This document shows positions 21,693 through 34,660 of a DNA stretch of 64,000 nucleotides, in pieces. The stretch comes from Furcasterigmium furcatum (lineage: Eukaryota > Ascomycota > Sordariomycetes > Glomerellales > Plectosphaerellaceae): NCBI GenBank assembly GCA_001599815.1, contig BCIA01000002.1, positions 6,235,626 to 6,299,625 on the forward strand, written 5' to 3'. The first letter of the stretch is position 1, and each line of letters begins with the position of its first letter. The position numbers and the translations under genes are program-made. The notes beneath the pieces are model-generated. The model ran no database searches. It had not been told where the DNA came from and worked only from the letters and a program-made list of their open reading frames with translations.

Positions 21693-23276
21693 ATGGATCA
21701 CCGAACTACCGAAGGGCCCATGGAATGGGCATGGGAGAATAAAGGGCCGCTCCCTCAGAACAGCCCCTGGACGAGCCGTGTGAACAACCACCAGCCATCC
21801 CAGAATCGTAAGTTCGACTTCTCGCGATGGCCTCTGCCGTTCCTGCCCAAGCTTTTGGCACTGCATCCCCAGGCCTGAGAGCTCCGCTGACGCAACATCT
21901 ACCTCCCGCAGTCTTCGGCTCCCCGTCCAAGTTCGGCGCAAGGCCAAACCAACCCTCCCACACTCCTGCGAAGCCTCTGCCTCCTGTTCCGCAGAGCTCA
22001 CTATTCAACCCCCACATTCAACAGTCCAATACGGCGCCGCCCTTCCGAAATCCTGCGTTCCACACTCCCCGGAAGCCGTTCGACGACGCCCCGTTCTCGG
22101 AGGCCGAGAGCAGCCCTGCGCTGACAGAGCACTCCGATCTGCTCGATGACGACACGCCCGAAGCCGACCGTTTTGCGGACCTCAACATGGGCACGGGCTC
22201 ATCCTACAAGGTCGACAAGACCCTCAGATACAGCAAGGCAAGCCACCACCTGGCCAGGAGGCATGCGCCTGGCAAGGGTGAGATCTCCAGATCATCACGC
22301 GACTACCCTGCGCTGCGCAAGCGCAAGCGGCTCGCCGGCGACCGCGACGTCGGCAGCCTGCGGATGCACCCGTCGGGCCAAGATTCGGACGGGGACTACG
22401 AGGAATACGACTCGGATCCGGCCGCACACGCGAAGGGCCGCTCAGGCAAGCGACAGGGCAAGTCCTGGCTTGCGAACACGTTCGACCTCATCAGCGCACA
22501 CCCCTCGATGCCCGACCACCTCTCGAGATGGTTCACATTTCTTGTCAATGTGACCGTGGTGTGCGTCATTGGCTTCTGCGGCTGGACGGTCTGGTCTACC
22601 GTTCGCGACGACATCGCCACTGCCAACGCCAAGAATCGTCATGATATCGTGGCCAAGGCAACGGCATGCCAGAACCAGTTTGAGTTGAATGGCTGCGATA
22701 AGAAGGACAGGCCAGCGCTGAGGGAACTGTGCGACGAATGGGACGCATGCCGGTTCCAGGACCCCGAGTCGATCATGGTTGTCAAGAACACGGCCAAGCA
22801 GGTTGCGCTGGTGATCAACGAGTTCGCGAGCAACATGGAGATGAGAGGCATGGTATGTTGACCGACCACGAACCACCCAGACCGATACTGACTTGATTTC
22901 ACAGCTCTTCCTCTTCGGCGTTCTTTTCATTTGTTTCGGCCTGAACCATTGGAAGAGCTCGATGGGCACTCCCATCCCGAAAGCGTCCACCCCGATCCCT
23001 CCCACTCCAGCAGCAGCCCACGGCCATCCTCCCCCGTCCGCCTTCCATGAAGCATCGCAGCAGGCCTACATGTACATTCCCATTCAAACGCCGTCTCATC
23101 GGAGACAGATCGAGATGGACGACGATGCGACAGACACCGACGGAGCTTCGCCGCCGGTCCGGAGAGCTCTTCTGCCGCCGCCACAGACGCCGTCGCGGCG
23201 GCATAGTCCAACCAAGGAAGGTCGCACTCGGAGCCCTGTCAAGACGGGTCGAAAAACGAGCAGAGACTACTACTGA
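21693..23276 (+). CDS. BRR6: Nuclear envelope protein BRR6/BRL1
   Basis: Three exons: 21693-21807, 21912-22852 and 22905-23276; phases agree, 475 residues. The short first exon begins MDHRTTEGPMEWAW, a form typical of mould BRR6 proteins. The N-terminal half is Pro/Ser-rich and soluble. The conserved domain follows: TM1 WFTFLVNVTVVCVIGFCGW, a lumenal segment with four Cys (TACQNQF, LNGCDKK, ELCDEW, DACRFQ), an amphipathic helix, and TM2 LFLFGVLFICFGLNHW, which opens exon 3. The four Cys are expected to form two disulfides. BRR6/BRL1 sits at the inner nuclear membrane, aids membrane fusion during nuclear pore assembly and affects lipid homeostasis. The tail is basic and Pro-rich. Confidence 0.92.
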
Positions 23277-24899
23277 GACGAGAAGAAGGGGGGTTCGTCT
23301 CACTTCCCATGATGGTTGGAATAGGGTTGGTCACCATAGCTTGGAGTTTCAGGTTCAGACAGTCAAGTGCAACATCAAGAAGAGCGGGAAGGATTCTGTT
23401 ATGAGGTAACCAAACCAACAACAACAAGAAAAGATTACCTATGTATCGTACCATCGAATGACTCGGGTCTCGACCTTTCTGAAAGAAAATCCGAGCCTAA
23501 TGTCTGACGCGTCACGGCTTCTGGCTAGTGCCGGCGCCCAAAGATGATGGGCAGGGCGCGTTTGCCGCGGCTGAGGACCGGGCTGACTCGTGAGAATGAG
23601 ACTATCACCAAGTTTTGCCGGACTAATTCTTCGCAAAGGGCTCCAAGAAAGCGCCGAGAAAAACTAGAGGATGAAATTTTGTAGAGGAACGGACGCACAA
23701 GATCAGCCCGGAGGTGGATGCCCGAAACCATGTCCTCAAAAATAAATGAGGCCGCTCACGGTAATATCAAGCTGGCACCGAGATATGCCGAAATTATATG
23801 TACAATGCCATTGTCCAATCGAGATCTTCAGCTTCCAAGGCTGGCAAACTGGCTGCTGGATGCTTGGGGTGGGACTGTAACGGTGATGTCATTCCGCTGG
23901 ATTCACGCAATCCAGGGGCGCCGATAGGATGATCAATGGGCGCTGGAGCCGACGCATGTACGATAAACGGCTAGCGCCTAAGTCCATGCCTGACAGCGCG
24001 GTGGCTGCTCCGGGCAAGCTCTAAACTTCAAGCTCCCCCTCTTCACCACGACATCCCGAAGCCCTTCTGTGTCTCTCACGACCTCCCGGCACGAACGACC
24101 GCCCTCCGAAGCTCTACCCCCCGCCTCGAGACACTTACAACGTGGAATATCTTGCCGTCTTCACCGAGAACGCTCGACACAAATCACAGCGCGTCGGGCG
24201 GAGCTCTGTCCGCCACCTTGCAACGCCCACCTGTGGAGGCACCTCGCAGATGCGTAAGTGACCAGCTTTCCCTTTAGCACATGCTTCACTGCTCCGTCCC
24301 CTCCGGATATCCCGTCGACTGCCGATGTCAAGGTGTCTCGCCTTGTCCCGAGCCATGCGCACGTTGTGGTGGCGCAATAACGCCCTCGATCCGCTCCGAT
24401 ATACGTGGAATACTCTTCCTCCGAAAGCGAGCCGTTGCTCCCGGCAAGAAAACACAGGAGGCGTCCAGTCTTTTGTCAGAAACAAGACTTGTCTGGAAGC
24501 AACAAATCAGTTCTACTTGGACCCGACCTCGGGTTTCGCCGCTACAAGAACAACAGTTCCTCCGATCGAAGTGCCCACGCGGATTCCACGGCCGCACGAT
24601 GCACTGCGCATAGGCAACACCGGAACACTGGAAATAATATTGCGCCCCTCGATGCCTTCGCGCCGTCAAGATGTCTCCAGGAACCGCCTATTCATGTTCT
24701 TTTCCCTGCTCTTATGTCATCATTCATGTGTGCTTGTGTTGGCCTTGAAAGACTTATCTGACCTCGACCAGCATGTCAGTAACCCCTAGGAAGGCCCTTT
24801 AGTCGAGGATCGATACCGGGTCTCAACCAACCCATACCTCTTCGGCCATTCCAGTGTCCGAAACACTCGCCCATCCTGAAGCGCACCGTGTCCCCCGAG
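23277..24899. other. Intergenic and probable long 5' leader of the Zn2Cys6 gene
   Basis: From about 24000 to 24890 the plus strand is pyrimidine-rich and carries several short upstream ATG frames, as expected of a long leader. A possible upstream mini-exon (ATG at 24773, donor at 24779, acceptor ending 24854) would add about 17 residues in frame to the downstream gene. Confidence 0.35.
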
Positions 24900-27637
24900 A
24901 TGGAGGAGGCGTCGGAAGATCGCAGGGGCAGCGGCGATCAACATGGTTCCTCGACCGCACATTCGACCGGCCACACGCAGGCCAATTCTACACCTTCGGC
25001 GCCCTCCAGCTCCGGTCCTCCCTCGACAGCCGCCTCGGGTGCTGCAGCTGCCACCAACCCTTCATCGAAGAGGCGGAGAGGGTTGGGCATCGTGACCCCC
25101 AATGCCTGCACGGAGTGCCGGAAGAAGCGCGCAAAGGTAGGACAAGATCCGACAGCCAGCATCGATCTGAAATAGCTTGATATGGCTGGCTGCTCTCCCC
25201 ATTAGGAAGCTGGACAACGCTGACATGGTCAACAGTGCGATGGGCAAAGGCCATGCGGGCGGTGTAAGGGGCTCAAAGATACCGAGTGCATTTATGAGAT
25301 CCCGGTGCGCCAATCCAAGGAAAACTTGCGTACGGAGATCGAAACTCTCCGCCATCAGAAGCGCTCCAGCGACCAGGTCTTCGCTGCTCTGATGCGCCCC
25401 GATGCCTGGGAGGAGGTTATGCAACGCCTGCGAAACGGCTATTCCATCGAATCTATATCCGACTGGCTGTCTGACGTCGCACCCGGTACTGGGGGCTCCA
25501 TGCCGCCTTTTGGCCGCAGGGGCGGCGATATCGCCTCTGGCTCGTCCTCGCTCCCGGGCTTTGGAGGCGGTGCTGGTCCTGCATCAGCCATTGCAAGCCT
25601 CGGTCTGGGAGCTGCAGCGAATTCGATCAGTCCCATACCCGGCCAGTCACATGGATCTATGCGTACGGAGGTCGATCCGAACAGTCCGTGGCAATTTTCT
25701 TCCCACAGCCAGAGCACGGGGAGCAACTCACATGCCGACCCGATGAACTGGGGCTCAGGTCTGGAAAGGCCACCGCAGAGTCGCATCGGGTACTGGGACG
25801 ACCCTATGAACAGTGATTCTTCGGGCGAGACCACCGTCCGATACAGGGGCCTGGACCAGATCCTGGCGCCCCTTGACTATCCTCAAATGAAGCAGCCGGC
25901 AAGTACGTGGACGAATATCACGACAGATATCGTGCTCGTCCAGCACCTCCTGGCTCTTTACTTCTGCTGGGAGTATCCGACCTTTGCTTCACTCAGCAAG
26001 GAGCACTTCTTGAAGGACTTCCAGTATGGCCGGCCTCGATACTGCTCCTCCATCCTGATCAACGCACTTCTGGCACTGGGGTGTCGCTTTTCCACAAAAG
26101 CTAGTACCCGAGCGTACCCCAACGACCCGTACTCCTCTGGCGACCATTTCTTCAAGGAGTGCCAACGACTTTTTTACTTGGAGGAAGATCATCACAATCT
26201 CACCACCATCCAAGCCCTGGGGATAATGTCCATTCGTGAGGCTAGCTGTGGCCGGGATTCTGAGAGCTGGTTTTATGCCGGGCAGAGCATACGGCTTGCG
26301 GTCGAGATGGGCCTGCACCAAGTCAGCGACAGGGGCGATGAGGATGAGGTTGCTGTGCAGGCGGCGACTTTCTGGGGCGCTTTTGCGCTGGATCAGTGAG
26401 TACAGATCGAGGCTTATGCTCTTTCTCGGCACAGATTCCTGACTTCACACAGCGCATGGTCTCTGGCCACCGGATCACTACCGCAGTGTTCATGCTTTCC
26501 CCAGCTGCCACCGAAGCCTACCATAATCGACGACATTGAGGCGTCCTTGTGGATTCCGTACACGGACAACGGTTAGTTGATCGGCCCCCCAGACCGAGAT
26601 GGTCGCTAATCCCATGTCAAAAGGTGCCCCGTTGCAGCGCAGCGCTGAACAGCCGTCGAATGTTCGTTCAGTGTACAAATGCTTCTGCGAGCTCAGCGAA
26701 CTAGTCCACCAGTCTCTGTACATTCTTCACTCTCCTGGTCGGCCACTCATCAGCCGCGATCTGCTTAACATCTACACCCAGTACCTGAACTGGTACGACA
26801 GCATCCCCGAGGTGTTGAGGCTTGGGCACAACTTTACGCCATCCGTGCTATTCACACAGTAAGTCATCTGGCACCTCGATATAGCATGGTCTGACTCCAT
26901 GAACCAGCATGTACTACCATTTCGCCATCTTGCTGCTTTTCCGGCCCCTGATCAAGCTTCGGATCATCGGGTCAAAGGTACTGCCGCGAGATGTTTGCTC
27001 CCAAGCCGCAGACGCGATCCAGGGACTCCTGCGATCCCACTCGCAGCTCTACACGCTCAGACGGACGCCGTCGTTTGTCCCCTACTTCGTACTGACGTCG
27101 TCGATCATGCATCTCGCCATCGGTGCATCAACCACCAGGCCGTCGCAGAGACGCCCGGAGGACGTTATGGAGCCTTCGGAGGAGGCAAAGGAGGGAATCA
27201 GCGCCCATGTGGCACAGGCTATCAAACAAGGCGTCGAGGATCTCAAGGAGATGACCCCATGCCATCATTTTGCGGAACAGGCCCTCAATATTCTGCGATA
27301 CCTCGCCCAGAAGTGGGACATCGACGTCGACATGGGCAACGAGGGCTTCAGTGCCGACGAGTTTGCCGGCCGTGTCAAGCCTTCCACCGGCAGCCTGAAC
27401 TTTTTCGCGCCAAACGTCCGCGAGGAAGACTTCGTGTGCGCTTGGGGTAGCGGCCAATCCTCCAACGTGGCGGTCGGCGGACCCTCCACGGGCCTGACGG
27501 CAAGCGACACGATGATCCAGGTGGCAGAGTCGGCAGACACGATGGAGAACCCGCTGTTCTGGCCGTTCCCGATGCAGGGACGGCCGATGCTTCCCGGCGG
27601 ACAGGCGCTGAAGGAGGCCGGCTTCGAGCGGATCTAG
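24900..27637 (+). CDS. Zn(II)2Cys6 transcription factor with fungal-specific regulatory domain
   Basis: Five exons: 24900-25136, 25236-26395, 26453-26571, 26624-26858 and 26908-27637; phases agree, 826 residues. The zinc cluster at residues 70-97 has spacing C-x2-C-x6-C-x5-C-x2-C-x7-C, and intron 1 falls inside it (after KKRAK). A linker helix ENLRTEIETLRHQKRSS follows, then a conserved WEEVMQRLRNGYSIESISDWL segment. The Fungal_trans domain runs from about residue 290 (WEYPTFASLSKEHFLKDF, CSSILINALLALGCRFS, IQALGIMSIREASCGRDSES, AGQSIRLAVEMGLHQ) to about residue 560. The family binds CGG-type DNA sites and activates pathway genes. The layout resembles NirA/NIT4-like regulators; that is weak and no target is implied by the neighbours. 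Start uncertain: see the upstream mini-exon. Confidence 0.88.
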
Positions 27638-28309
27638 CAAGGGGACGAGGGGAGGTGTTTTCTGTGAGAATGGCTTGTGTTCAAGGCGGATGTGTAGGAC
27701 GGCGTTCGGCAACGGAAAAACGCATTGTTCGACTTGATACCCCGCTACACTCAACCACGGCTCCTGGTATTGAGTGGCAACGCGCGCTGGTTCTTCAGCG
27801 GCGCGAGGATATGACGGCGTTGGTGATAGTTGCGAGGGCTTGGCGATTCTGGCACGGGATTTGATGTGTTCAGATACAACCACCGTAGCTGTGGATCTCA
27901 ATTTGCAGCAATATGTCTACTTGCCCTGGATATATGTTCCTTCACCGATGTCTCTGGTCTGGCTGACAAGTCAGGGGTAAAAGGGGGCAACTCGGATGCA
28001 TGTGTCAGCAGGAGGCTGGGAGCTGGATCCACATTTCATTGAGTGCGCGCCGAAGCCTCGGCTCAAGCTGACAGGAAGCCGCTACCGACGAACCGTCACG
28101 CGCCTGGCGACTGCCCGACCCAACATGAGAGTTCGAAGGAAGCTCCTGCCATCGTCATTCCATCCAATCCTCCGGCCGGCTTCCCACTTTCATCTTCATC
28201 TTCCACTCCCGGCGACTCGATTGAAAGACGCTCCATAGCCTACGGCCACTCCTCTCTTTTGTAATGTCCATTTCTTTCGATTGAATCGAGCCGCCCTCCG
28301 TCTGACACG
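27638..28309. other. Intergenic
   Basis: 3' flank of the regulator and leader of PEX16. Nothing else recognised. Confidence 0.4.
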
Positions 28310-29522
28310 ATGTCGACGCCGGCGGATTTCTCCAGCAAGGGGAAGCAATCCTACCAGCGAAGCCCCATCGGCGCACTGCTCTCCCTGCCGCCGCAATGGC
28401 TTCGCGCATACGAGGACTTCATCACGAAGAATGCAAGCCAGGTCTCGCAGCTGGAGTCTGCGCTTAGGTCGCTGACCTACGTCATCCCGGGTATGTTGCG
28501 CAAGCGCCCCTCGGCCTCCTAGATCGAAGTAGCAGGACTAACGAGATCGGTTCACAGGACGCTTTCGCGATGCCGAGATTGCCTCGGAGACGGTCCACTC
28601 CAGCGTGCAGCTATTGTCTCTTTACCACGACACGCTGCTCATGCGCGCGCTTTCGCGGGTTCCGATGACCAAGATCCCAGCACCACATAACAGGTACACG
28701 AAGCACTGGACACAGCGGAGCACGGCGTACCGCCGGATAGCGATGATGCTGCAGATGGTCACATATACACAGCTGCTGTGCGAGATGGCAGCGAAGCGCC
28801 GTGGGGGAGAGCGGGGGAGATGGCGGGTCGTCGTCCTTCTGGAGACCATCAAGGCGCTGTGCAAGCTGCTGCTGCTGCGCATCACCCGATCGCGACCCTT
28901 GGTAACGCCGATCCTGCCAGAACGGGAACCGGTCCCCGAGGAGAAGGACCCCGACGGAGATGCAGACCTCAAGGTGCTCATGGGCGAGTCGGGAGATGCG
29001 GAGGCAGATGACGGCACGAAACCGTATGAGAAGGAGTGGACGATGCCGAGAACGGGGATGAGCCTACCGTCGCTTCCCAAGTCCGGGGACATCAGCGGAT
29101 ATCTCCTGGGCAGGGTCCTGTCGGCCGACGATATCAAGCCCGCGACCAAGCTCCTGAACCAGATCCAGGGCACGGCGCAAGCCGCGGAGGTGCTGCACAT
29201 CCTGGTGCCGCTGGTCTACGCCATCGCGCTCTCGAGGTCCAAGAGTAAGAAGTCATGGACTCCCTGGATCGTCGGGCTGAGCGTCGAATATGCGGCGCGC
29301 CAGCTGCGCGACAGGAGTATCAGGACGACGCCGCTGGAGCGGGACGAATGGAGCAAGAGGGGATGGGCCATGGGATGGTGGGCGATGCGCGGCGCCTTTT
29401 ACGAAAACGTGACGAAAGGCATCGTTGGTGGCGTGAGTTCACGGATGCCGAGCATCGTTGGCGGCATCCTGGAGGATTACGAATATCTCTGGGACAACTA
29501 CTATTTCAGCACGAGCGCCTAG
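28310..29522 (+). CDS. PEX16: Peroxisomal membrane protein PEX16 (peroxin-16)
   Basis: Two exons: 28310-28490 and 28558-29522, intron 67 nt (donor GTATGT, branch ACTAAC near 28540, acceptor CAG, phase 1), 381 residues. Family marks: WLRAYEDFITKNASQVSQLES and LRSLTYVIPGRF at the N-terminus, YRRIAMMLQMVTYTQLLCEM, the conserved ETIKALCKLLLLR, the long acidic insert usual in moulds, then LHILVPLVYAIAL, WIVGLSVEYAARQL and the C-terminal WAMRGAFYENVT and DYEYLWDNYYF. PEX16 is an integral peroxisomal/ER membrane protein that helps deliver membrane proteins to peroxisomes and, in filamentous fungi, supports Woronin body formation. Length is normal and the gene looks intact. Confidence 0.94.
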
Positions 29523-31802
29523 ACCACCTAGACCGCCTAGACCACCTGTCTCTGGTCCCGCAGCGGGATTGGGGCCGTTGGGGCGGTGGGCGGGAAGACA
29601 AACACTTGATACCCTTGACCCAGGCCACACCGTGCATCCATCTGCAGGCGCGCGCATACTTACAACGCTACAGACATGACGACTTTTGACATCTCCTCAG
29701 CACCTGCAGCCACAGATCGTTGCGGCAACTGTCAAGCAGATCGTCTGTGCCGTCAATCACCCGTGCCGTCTCTGCAGTCCGCAATCCAAAACAGGCACGA
29801 ATGGTTTGGGGCTCGAACCCAGCCACAACGCCCTCACCTACATACTGCTCGGTGTTCACAAAAGCGGTCAGACATGCATGGGAGCGACGCCCATGTGACC
29901 AAACTCTTCCCGCTCTCATAAATAACGACCAAGCCAGTGGCTGTAATCTTGGCTCTGGGCCGCTGTCGTGCCGTTAGACCCCGCGGTTTGTCTTTAATCT
30001 GAAAACCCAACAACGATCCCTTGATGGCGGCGCGGCTCGTGTTGCTTCCGTGCCACTACACTGCCAAGCAACCGGCCACGAGCAACTGAGGATCATCGAG
30101 CGGAGCCGTTCCGCCGCCCCGGCCCGTTGGGCTTGGAGACGGTGGATTGGACCCGACCTCGCCTCCTCGTTCAGCGGGGCATGTACGTCTATCGTGTTTC
30201 TCCCTGCGTCCCCAGCCCAGCACGGCGGGCTTGGATGTTGCGGTGGGCTCTTTCACGTTTCTGGGACCTTCCATGGCATTGGTAAGTCCGAGGCTAAGAC
30301 GTGTCAGACATGACTGTGTCCGCCGTGCGCGCCACTCGAGCAGGATTCGGAGGGCTGAACACCAGCTATGCAAGGTTGCTTTTTCCAGACCGCGAGTCCT
30401 GAAGCAGTGTAGCCGCGGGCGCCGTGGTCTTGGTTGAGCAAAGAAGACGAGTTGATGGAACGGTCTCAGGACAGCGCCGACGGAGCCAGCTCTGGCGGCT
30501 GGGCGGTCAAGCAAAGCATTCCCCCTCGCGAAGAAACGTCATCGTCGTGTCTTGCATGTGTCCCATCTGATCAAGAAGGGGGGGCACCCAAACCCAGCCC
30601 GGCCACCTCGATCGTGACTGCGGGGCAGGGATCGCAGGATCTCCCCCATGATCCCTGCTCGCCAGATGCGTCTGCACCATTTTCTTCAAGATCGATCGAG
30701 GAGGGAGAAAAGATCCAGGGGCTCCGCTGTCGAACATGAGACCCGATTCATCGTCTCGCGCTTGCGAGAATAATAGTCTGGGGAGCGGTCGGCGGGGATA
30801 CATATGACAATCACATGAAGAGCGGTGACGAGGGTCAGCAGCAGAGGAGAGCTGAGCGATCCAGGCTCCAGGACTCGAGCCTAGACAACCCAAGACACGG
30901 CGGCGGCACGTGGAGATCACTCGAGGAACCTTCGGTTGCTTGCTTGCCTTGGTTGCTTCCCCCTCGCCCGACGTTTATCGGAACGCTTTTCATGCGGCCA
31001 AGCGGTGTCCATGGTTGCGCCATTGATGGATATGGCTGGTCAAGCCCCTTTCGACGACTCCAACGGCTGGAAAAGAAACGGCCCTGGGACTCTGGCACCC
31101 GCACGCGCATTCCGGGGAGCTTCCGGTGATCTAACACGGCGCCTTGCAGCACGCCAAAGCAGGGATGCGGTCGACCTGAAGCCTGGATTGGCCTGACGTG
31201 ATCCCCGGATCTGGCCCAGTTACTTGGGCTTCAGACGCTGCAGGCGATCGGGCGGCGAATTACCGCAGGGGTGCCGCGATCCCTGGTCCAGCTCAGGCAG
31301 AATGGTGGGCGGGTGACAAGGGCTTGTCTTGAAGATTGCGATACCCAGTCCGATATCTCGCACTGCCTAAGACACGCTTGCTTTTTCTCTCTCCCCAACA
31401 AGAGCGAGCTGGACGTCTCAGCGATCACACCAAGCCTCGCCTCGCCGAGCCCCGGTCTACGCGACTCCGCACACGGGATTCTTGTGGCCGGGGCGAGACG
31501 GGAATGGAGGCCAGCGGGGGGGCGTCGACGAGGGGTGCCCCCCGGTCCCGCCCTTTGCGTGCCATCCAGCACTCGATATCGGCCGTACCCATGGATCCCA
31601 GCCAGGCCTGCTTGCTTGCCCAGGGCCCGTCCGTCCACCTGTCTGTCATTCATCACCAGAGGTGACGACAGCCGTGCTCCCTTTCAACCTGCACATCCCC
31701 GGTTTTCTCACCGTCCCGAGCCGCCAGACTGGATGACCCCTCTGTCCTCATCTCACGAGAATCGCTGATTCTGCAGCCGTCTGCCGCGAACCCCTGGAAA
31801 GC
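29523..31802. other. Intergenic
   Basis: 2.3 kb with no convincing gene. A tRNA-like B-box occurs on the minus strand at 29820-29810 but lacks a matching A-box or foldable tRNA. From 31350 onward the plus strand becomes pyrimidine-rich, as a leader for the next gene. Confidence 0.35.
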
Positions 31803-33444
31803 ATGAGCCTGGCCATCTCCAGTCAGCCAGACAACGGCTTTCGCTTCGGCCACGGCTACCCCCCGACGCCTGGTCATGATCTGCGAGCGCCTCCGGAACC
31901 CTGGGCGGCCGTCTCTGCAGCCATAGGACAGTTCGGAGCCCAGTCCTTCATGCCTCCCGTTCCCACAGTGGCGCCGCCGCCGCTGCCGAACCCTCAACAC
32001 CTACCGAGGCCGGCCATCACCAGGCCACCACCGCCGCCGCCGGACACGGCCGTACCAACGTTCCCGGCCCCCTCCGGAGTGCCGGAAGGATACTCATTCG
32101 TCGGGGCACCGGGCTCCCCGCCGGGATATTCTCTGGGCTCCATCAACCCGAACGACCTGTCATCAGGGCATCCCGTGCAGCCGCGGAGTGTCGACGTGCG
32201 CATCTACGGCGATGTAGCCAAATTTATTTCGGGTCTCAGGGCACAACTGCCGCCGCCACGAGAGAGCGCCCAGCCGCCCAAACGACACTCGGTTGACATT
32301 GCGGGCGGTGATAGCCCGATAAAGGGCTTCAGTACGGACTATGCTGGCTGGAAGGAGGCACCTGAGGACCCCGCGAGAAACAGGGACCCTAGCATCATCA
32401 AGTGGACGACCTGGGCTGGGGAGCCGTTGAGATCAGAGGGTGAGGGCACTGCGACGTATTTGTGCCAGCGATGCGGGCTCCATTGGCTCGGGGCTCTCGT
32501 CTTTGAGGATCGCTCCGAGAACGGGAAGCGAAAGCGAAAGGATTCACAGATCGCTGTCAGTAATCACATGCCTCGACGTGGGATGGCATGTCCTGCGTCT
32601 GCCCGTGTCGTCCGTTGGCTGTGCGGTGACTGACTGTGTTGCAGACCTTACGGCCGGACCAGCCTCTGAAGTTTCCCGATATGCTGCAGGTAGGCAACAT
32701 GCCCTCGTGAGGAGTAGAAAGCGAACCGATGCTGATGACGATGCTTCCTTCTAGTATCGTTGGTACTTGAGACCCAGCAACGATATTGATCCATGCCTCA
32801 AGGGCATGACGGAGCGTGGCCACGCTCATCCCCACTGGAAGCTGAAGGAAAACGAACAGGACTGCTGCCCTCCCGCGAGGGATAGGCCGCCCTCAGGGCT
32901 TCAGTGTTTCTTCGACAACTGTTACTTTGTGGACAACGGTCCTGCCGAGCTGAGAGTGAATACATCCTCCGGGCAAACAATATGGGACGCTGGCTGACGA
33001 CGAACGCAGAAACATCTCGTCAAGAAACATTGGGTTTACCTGGGAAACCTCATCAGGCGCATCCGGGACAAGTCGGAGCTGGACGAGTGCGACCGGCTCG
33101 TGGCGCACCGCGCCATGCTCGCGTACAACGGGCGCGACAACGCCGGCAAGATCAAGGTGTCGGAGCCGAGGCGGCAGGTCCTCTCGCCGGAGCAGATCAG
33201 CGTGACGGCGCGGTACCAGGAGCACGCGGAGTGGATCGAGTTCCTGGACCGGCCGAAGCTGGAGAAGTTCATCGACTACCACGAGGAGAATGGCCAGATG
33301 TTCGTCAAGACGTACTTGATGGACCCGAACGGGATGAGGTCGGAGAAGGCGAAGCTGGAGAGGTACGATCCCATGACGGGGCAGATCATCCCGGCGCCCA
33401 GGAAGAGGCGGAGGACGTCGCGGCAAGTAGAGCATGCCGTGTGA
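31803..33444 (+). CDS. Hypothetical protein with C2H2-like zinc-binding motif
   Basis: Four exons: 31803-32555, 32645-32689, 32755-32955 and 33010-33444; every intron is phase 0, 477 residues. The N-terminal ~130 residues are Pro-rich. A Cys pair (YLCQRCGLHWLG) lies near residue 220. Exons 3-4 encode YRWYLRPSNDIDPCLKGM, then C-FFDN-C-x12-H-LVKK-H, which fits the spacing of a classical C2H2 finger; the intron between exons 3 and 4 falls just before the His pair (ELR|KHLVKKH). The C-terminus is charged and helical (EWIEFLDRPKLEKFIDYHEE) and ends in a basic nuclear-signal-like RKRRRTSRQ. I do not recognise the family. Nucleic-acid binding is an inference from the finger and basic tail. Confidence 0.72.
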
Positions 33445-34660
33445 GAACGCGGGCGAGGGCAGTTGGTTGCCGGGGATGGATATTGCTATTGCTATTGCTT
33501 TCGTCACTTGTTTTGCTCTGTTTGGGTTCCTGTTTCTGTCCTCTTGATGGACGATACCATCCGGCGTTCACCAACGGCGGACCACTGCACGGCTTTCAGG
33601 CCGATGATACCCCCCCGGCGAGCGAGTCTTTTAGGACGGCGTATGGGCACGGAGACCCGGCGTGGTCTGCCCTTTGTTTCGGGGGTGACGGTCCAGTGCT
33701 CTGAGACTAGGAATTGGCGCGCATGATACCTCGGGTGCTGGGAGGTTGCGTTTCTTGTTCGAAAGGTCCTGGAGAGGGACAGTATGGCTGCTAGGATATA
33801 CCTATTGGGATCGTAAAACATTGGTATGAATGAAGTCACAATAGTGGTATGCATGAAGTTGCCGGAAACACCGGCCTTGGGTGGTCGACTTGTCACTTGT
33901 GAGGCATGGGGATATCTGTGGCTGGACGAGGTTCATTTGAGAGTGGATGCGCCGGTCTAAATATGCTTCTTCATTCTTTCACTGACTGTCCCGGCCCATA
34001 CTTGATCGTGTGTTATCTGGCCGAGTTCATCATCCTATTTGCTCGCCAAGTCTTGCAGACATCCATGGATGGTGACGGCCCTTGAGAGGCGCTCTGCCTG
34101 ACAGCACTCATGACATCTCCATATTCATTCCACTGGCAACACCTATGTAATAACTGGCACTCTAGACTTGGTTTCTTCGTCGAGATTCTCTCGGGAGCAT
34201 TCCGTGAGGAGGCATGACTACAACTCGACTCGGTGTCAAACTGGCTGAAGGAGGGAGAGAATCGCTGCCTGCGCGTCTGCTTACTTGAAAGGTACTTGTA
34301 GACGGAAGGCAACGTTTGACACCGACTTTTTCTGCCTGTTGAAGCACACTGGGAACTGTTGTGCATGCCATTGGGCGGCGATGGTGCACCAGGGGGTGGT
34401 GGCTCCTGGTGATGCTGGCGTTGGTCGCCAGGAGGGTCGCAGAAAAGATGGCCGGTCCAGGCATGTTGTTTTCTAGATACGTTGCGCTTAATTGCCTTTA
34501 ATTAGGCAAGAGGCCATCTCCATTTTCTATCGCTCGATCTGAAGTCTGCTGGTCGACTTGGCCGTTCTGAGGGCGGCCATCCTTTATGTGACCCCCTTGG
34601 TCGCCTCGGGTGTTGGATCAAAAGCGAAACTGACCATGGAAGGTTCAACTCATCAAGGCT
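33445..34660. other. Intergenic
   Basis: 3' flank of the preceding gene, with a short TATTGC microsatellite near 33480-33500. Nothing else recognised. Confidence 0.35.

Noticed and set aside
29750..29900. tRNA gene suggested by B-box GGGTTCGAGCC on the minus strand
   Set aside because: No A-box at suitable distance, no acceptor or anticodon stem, no close T-run.
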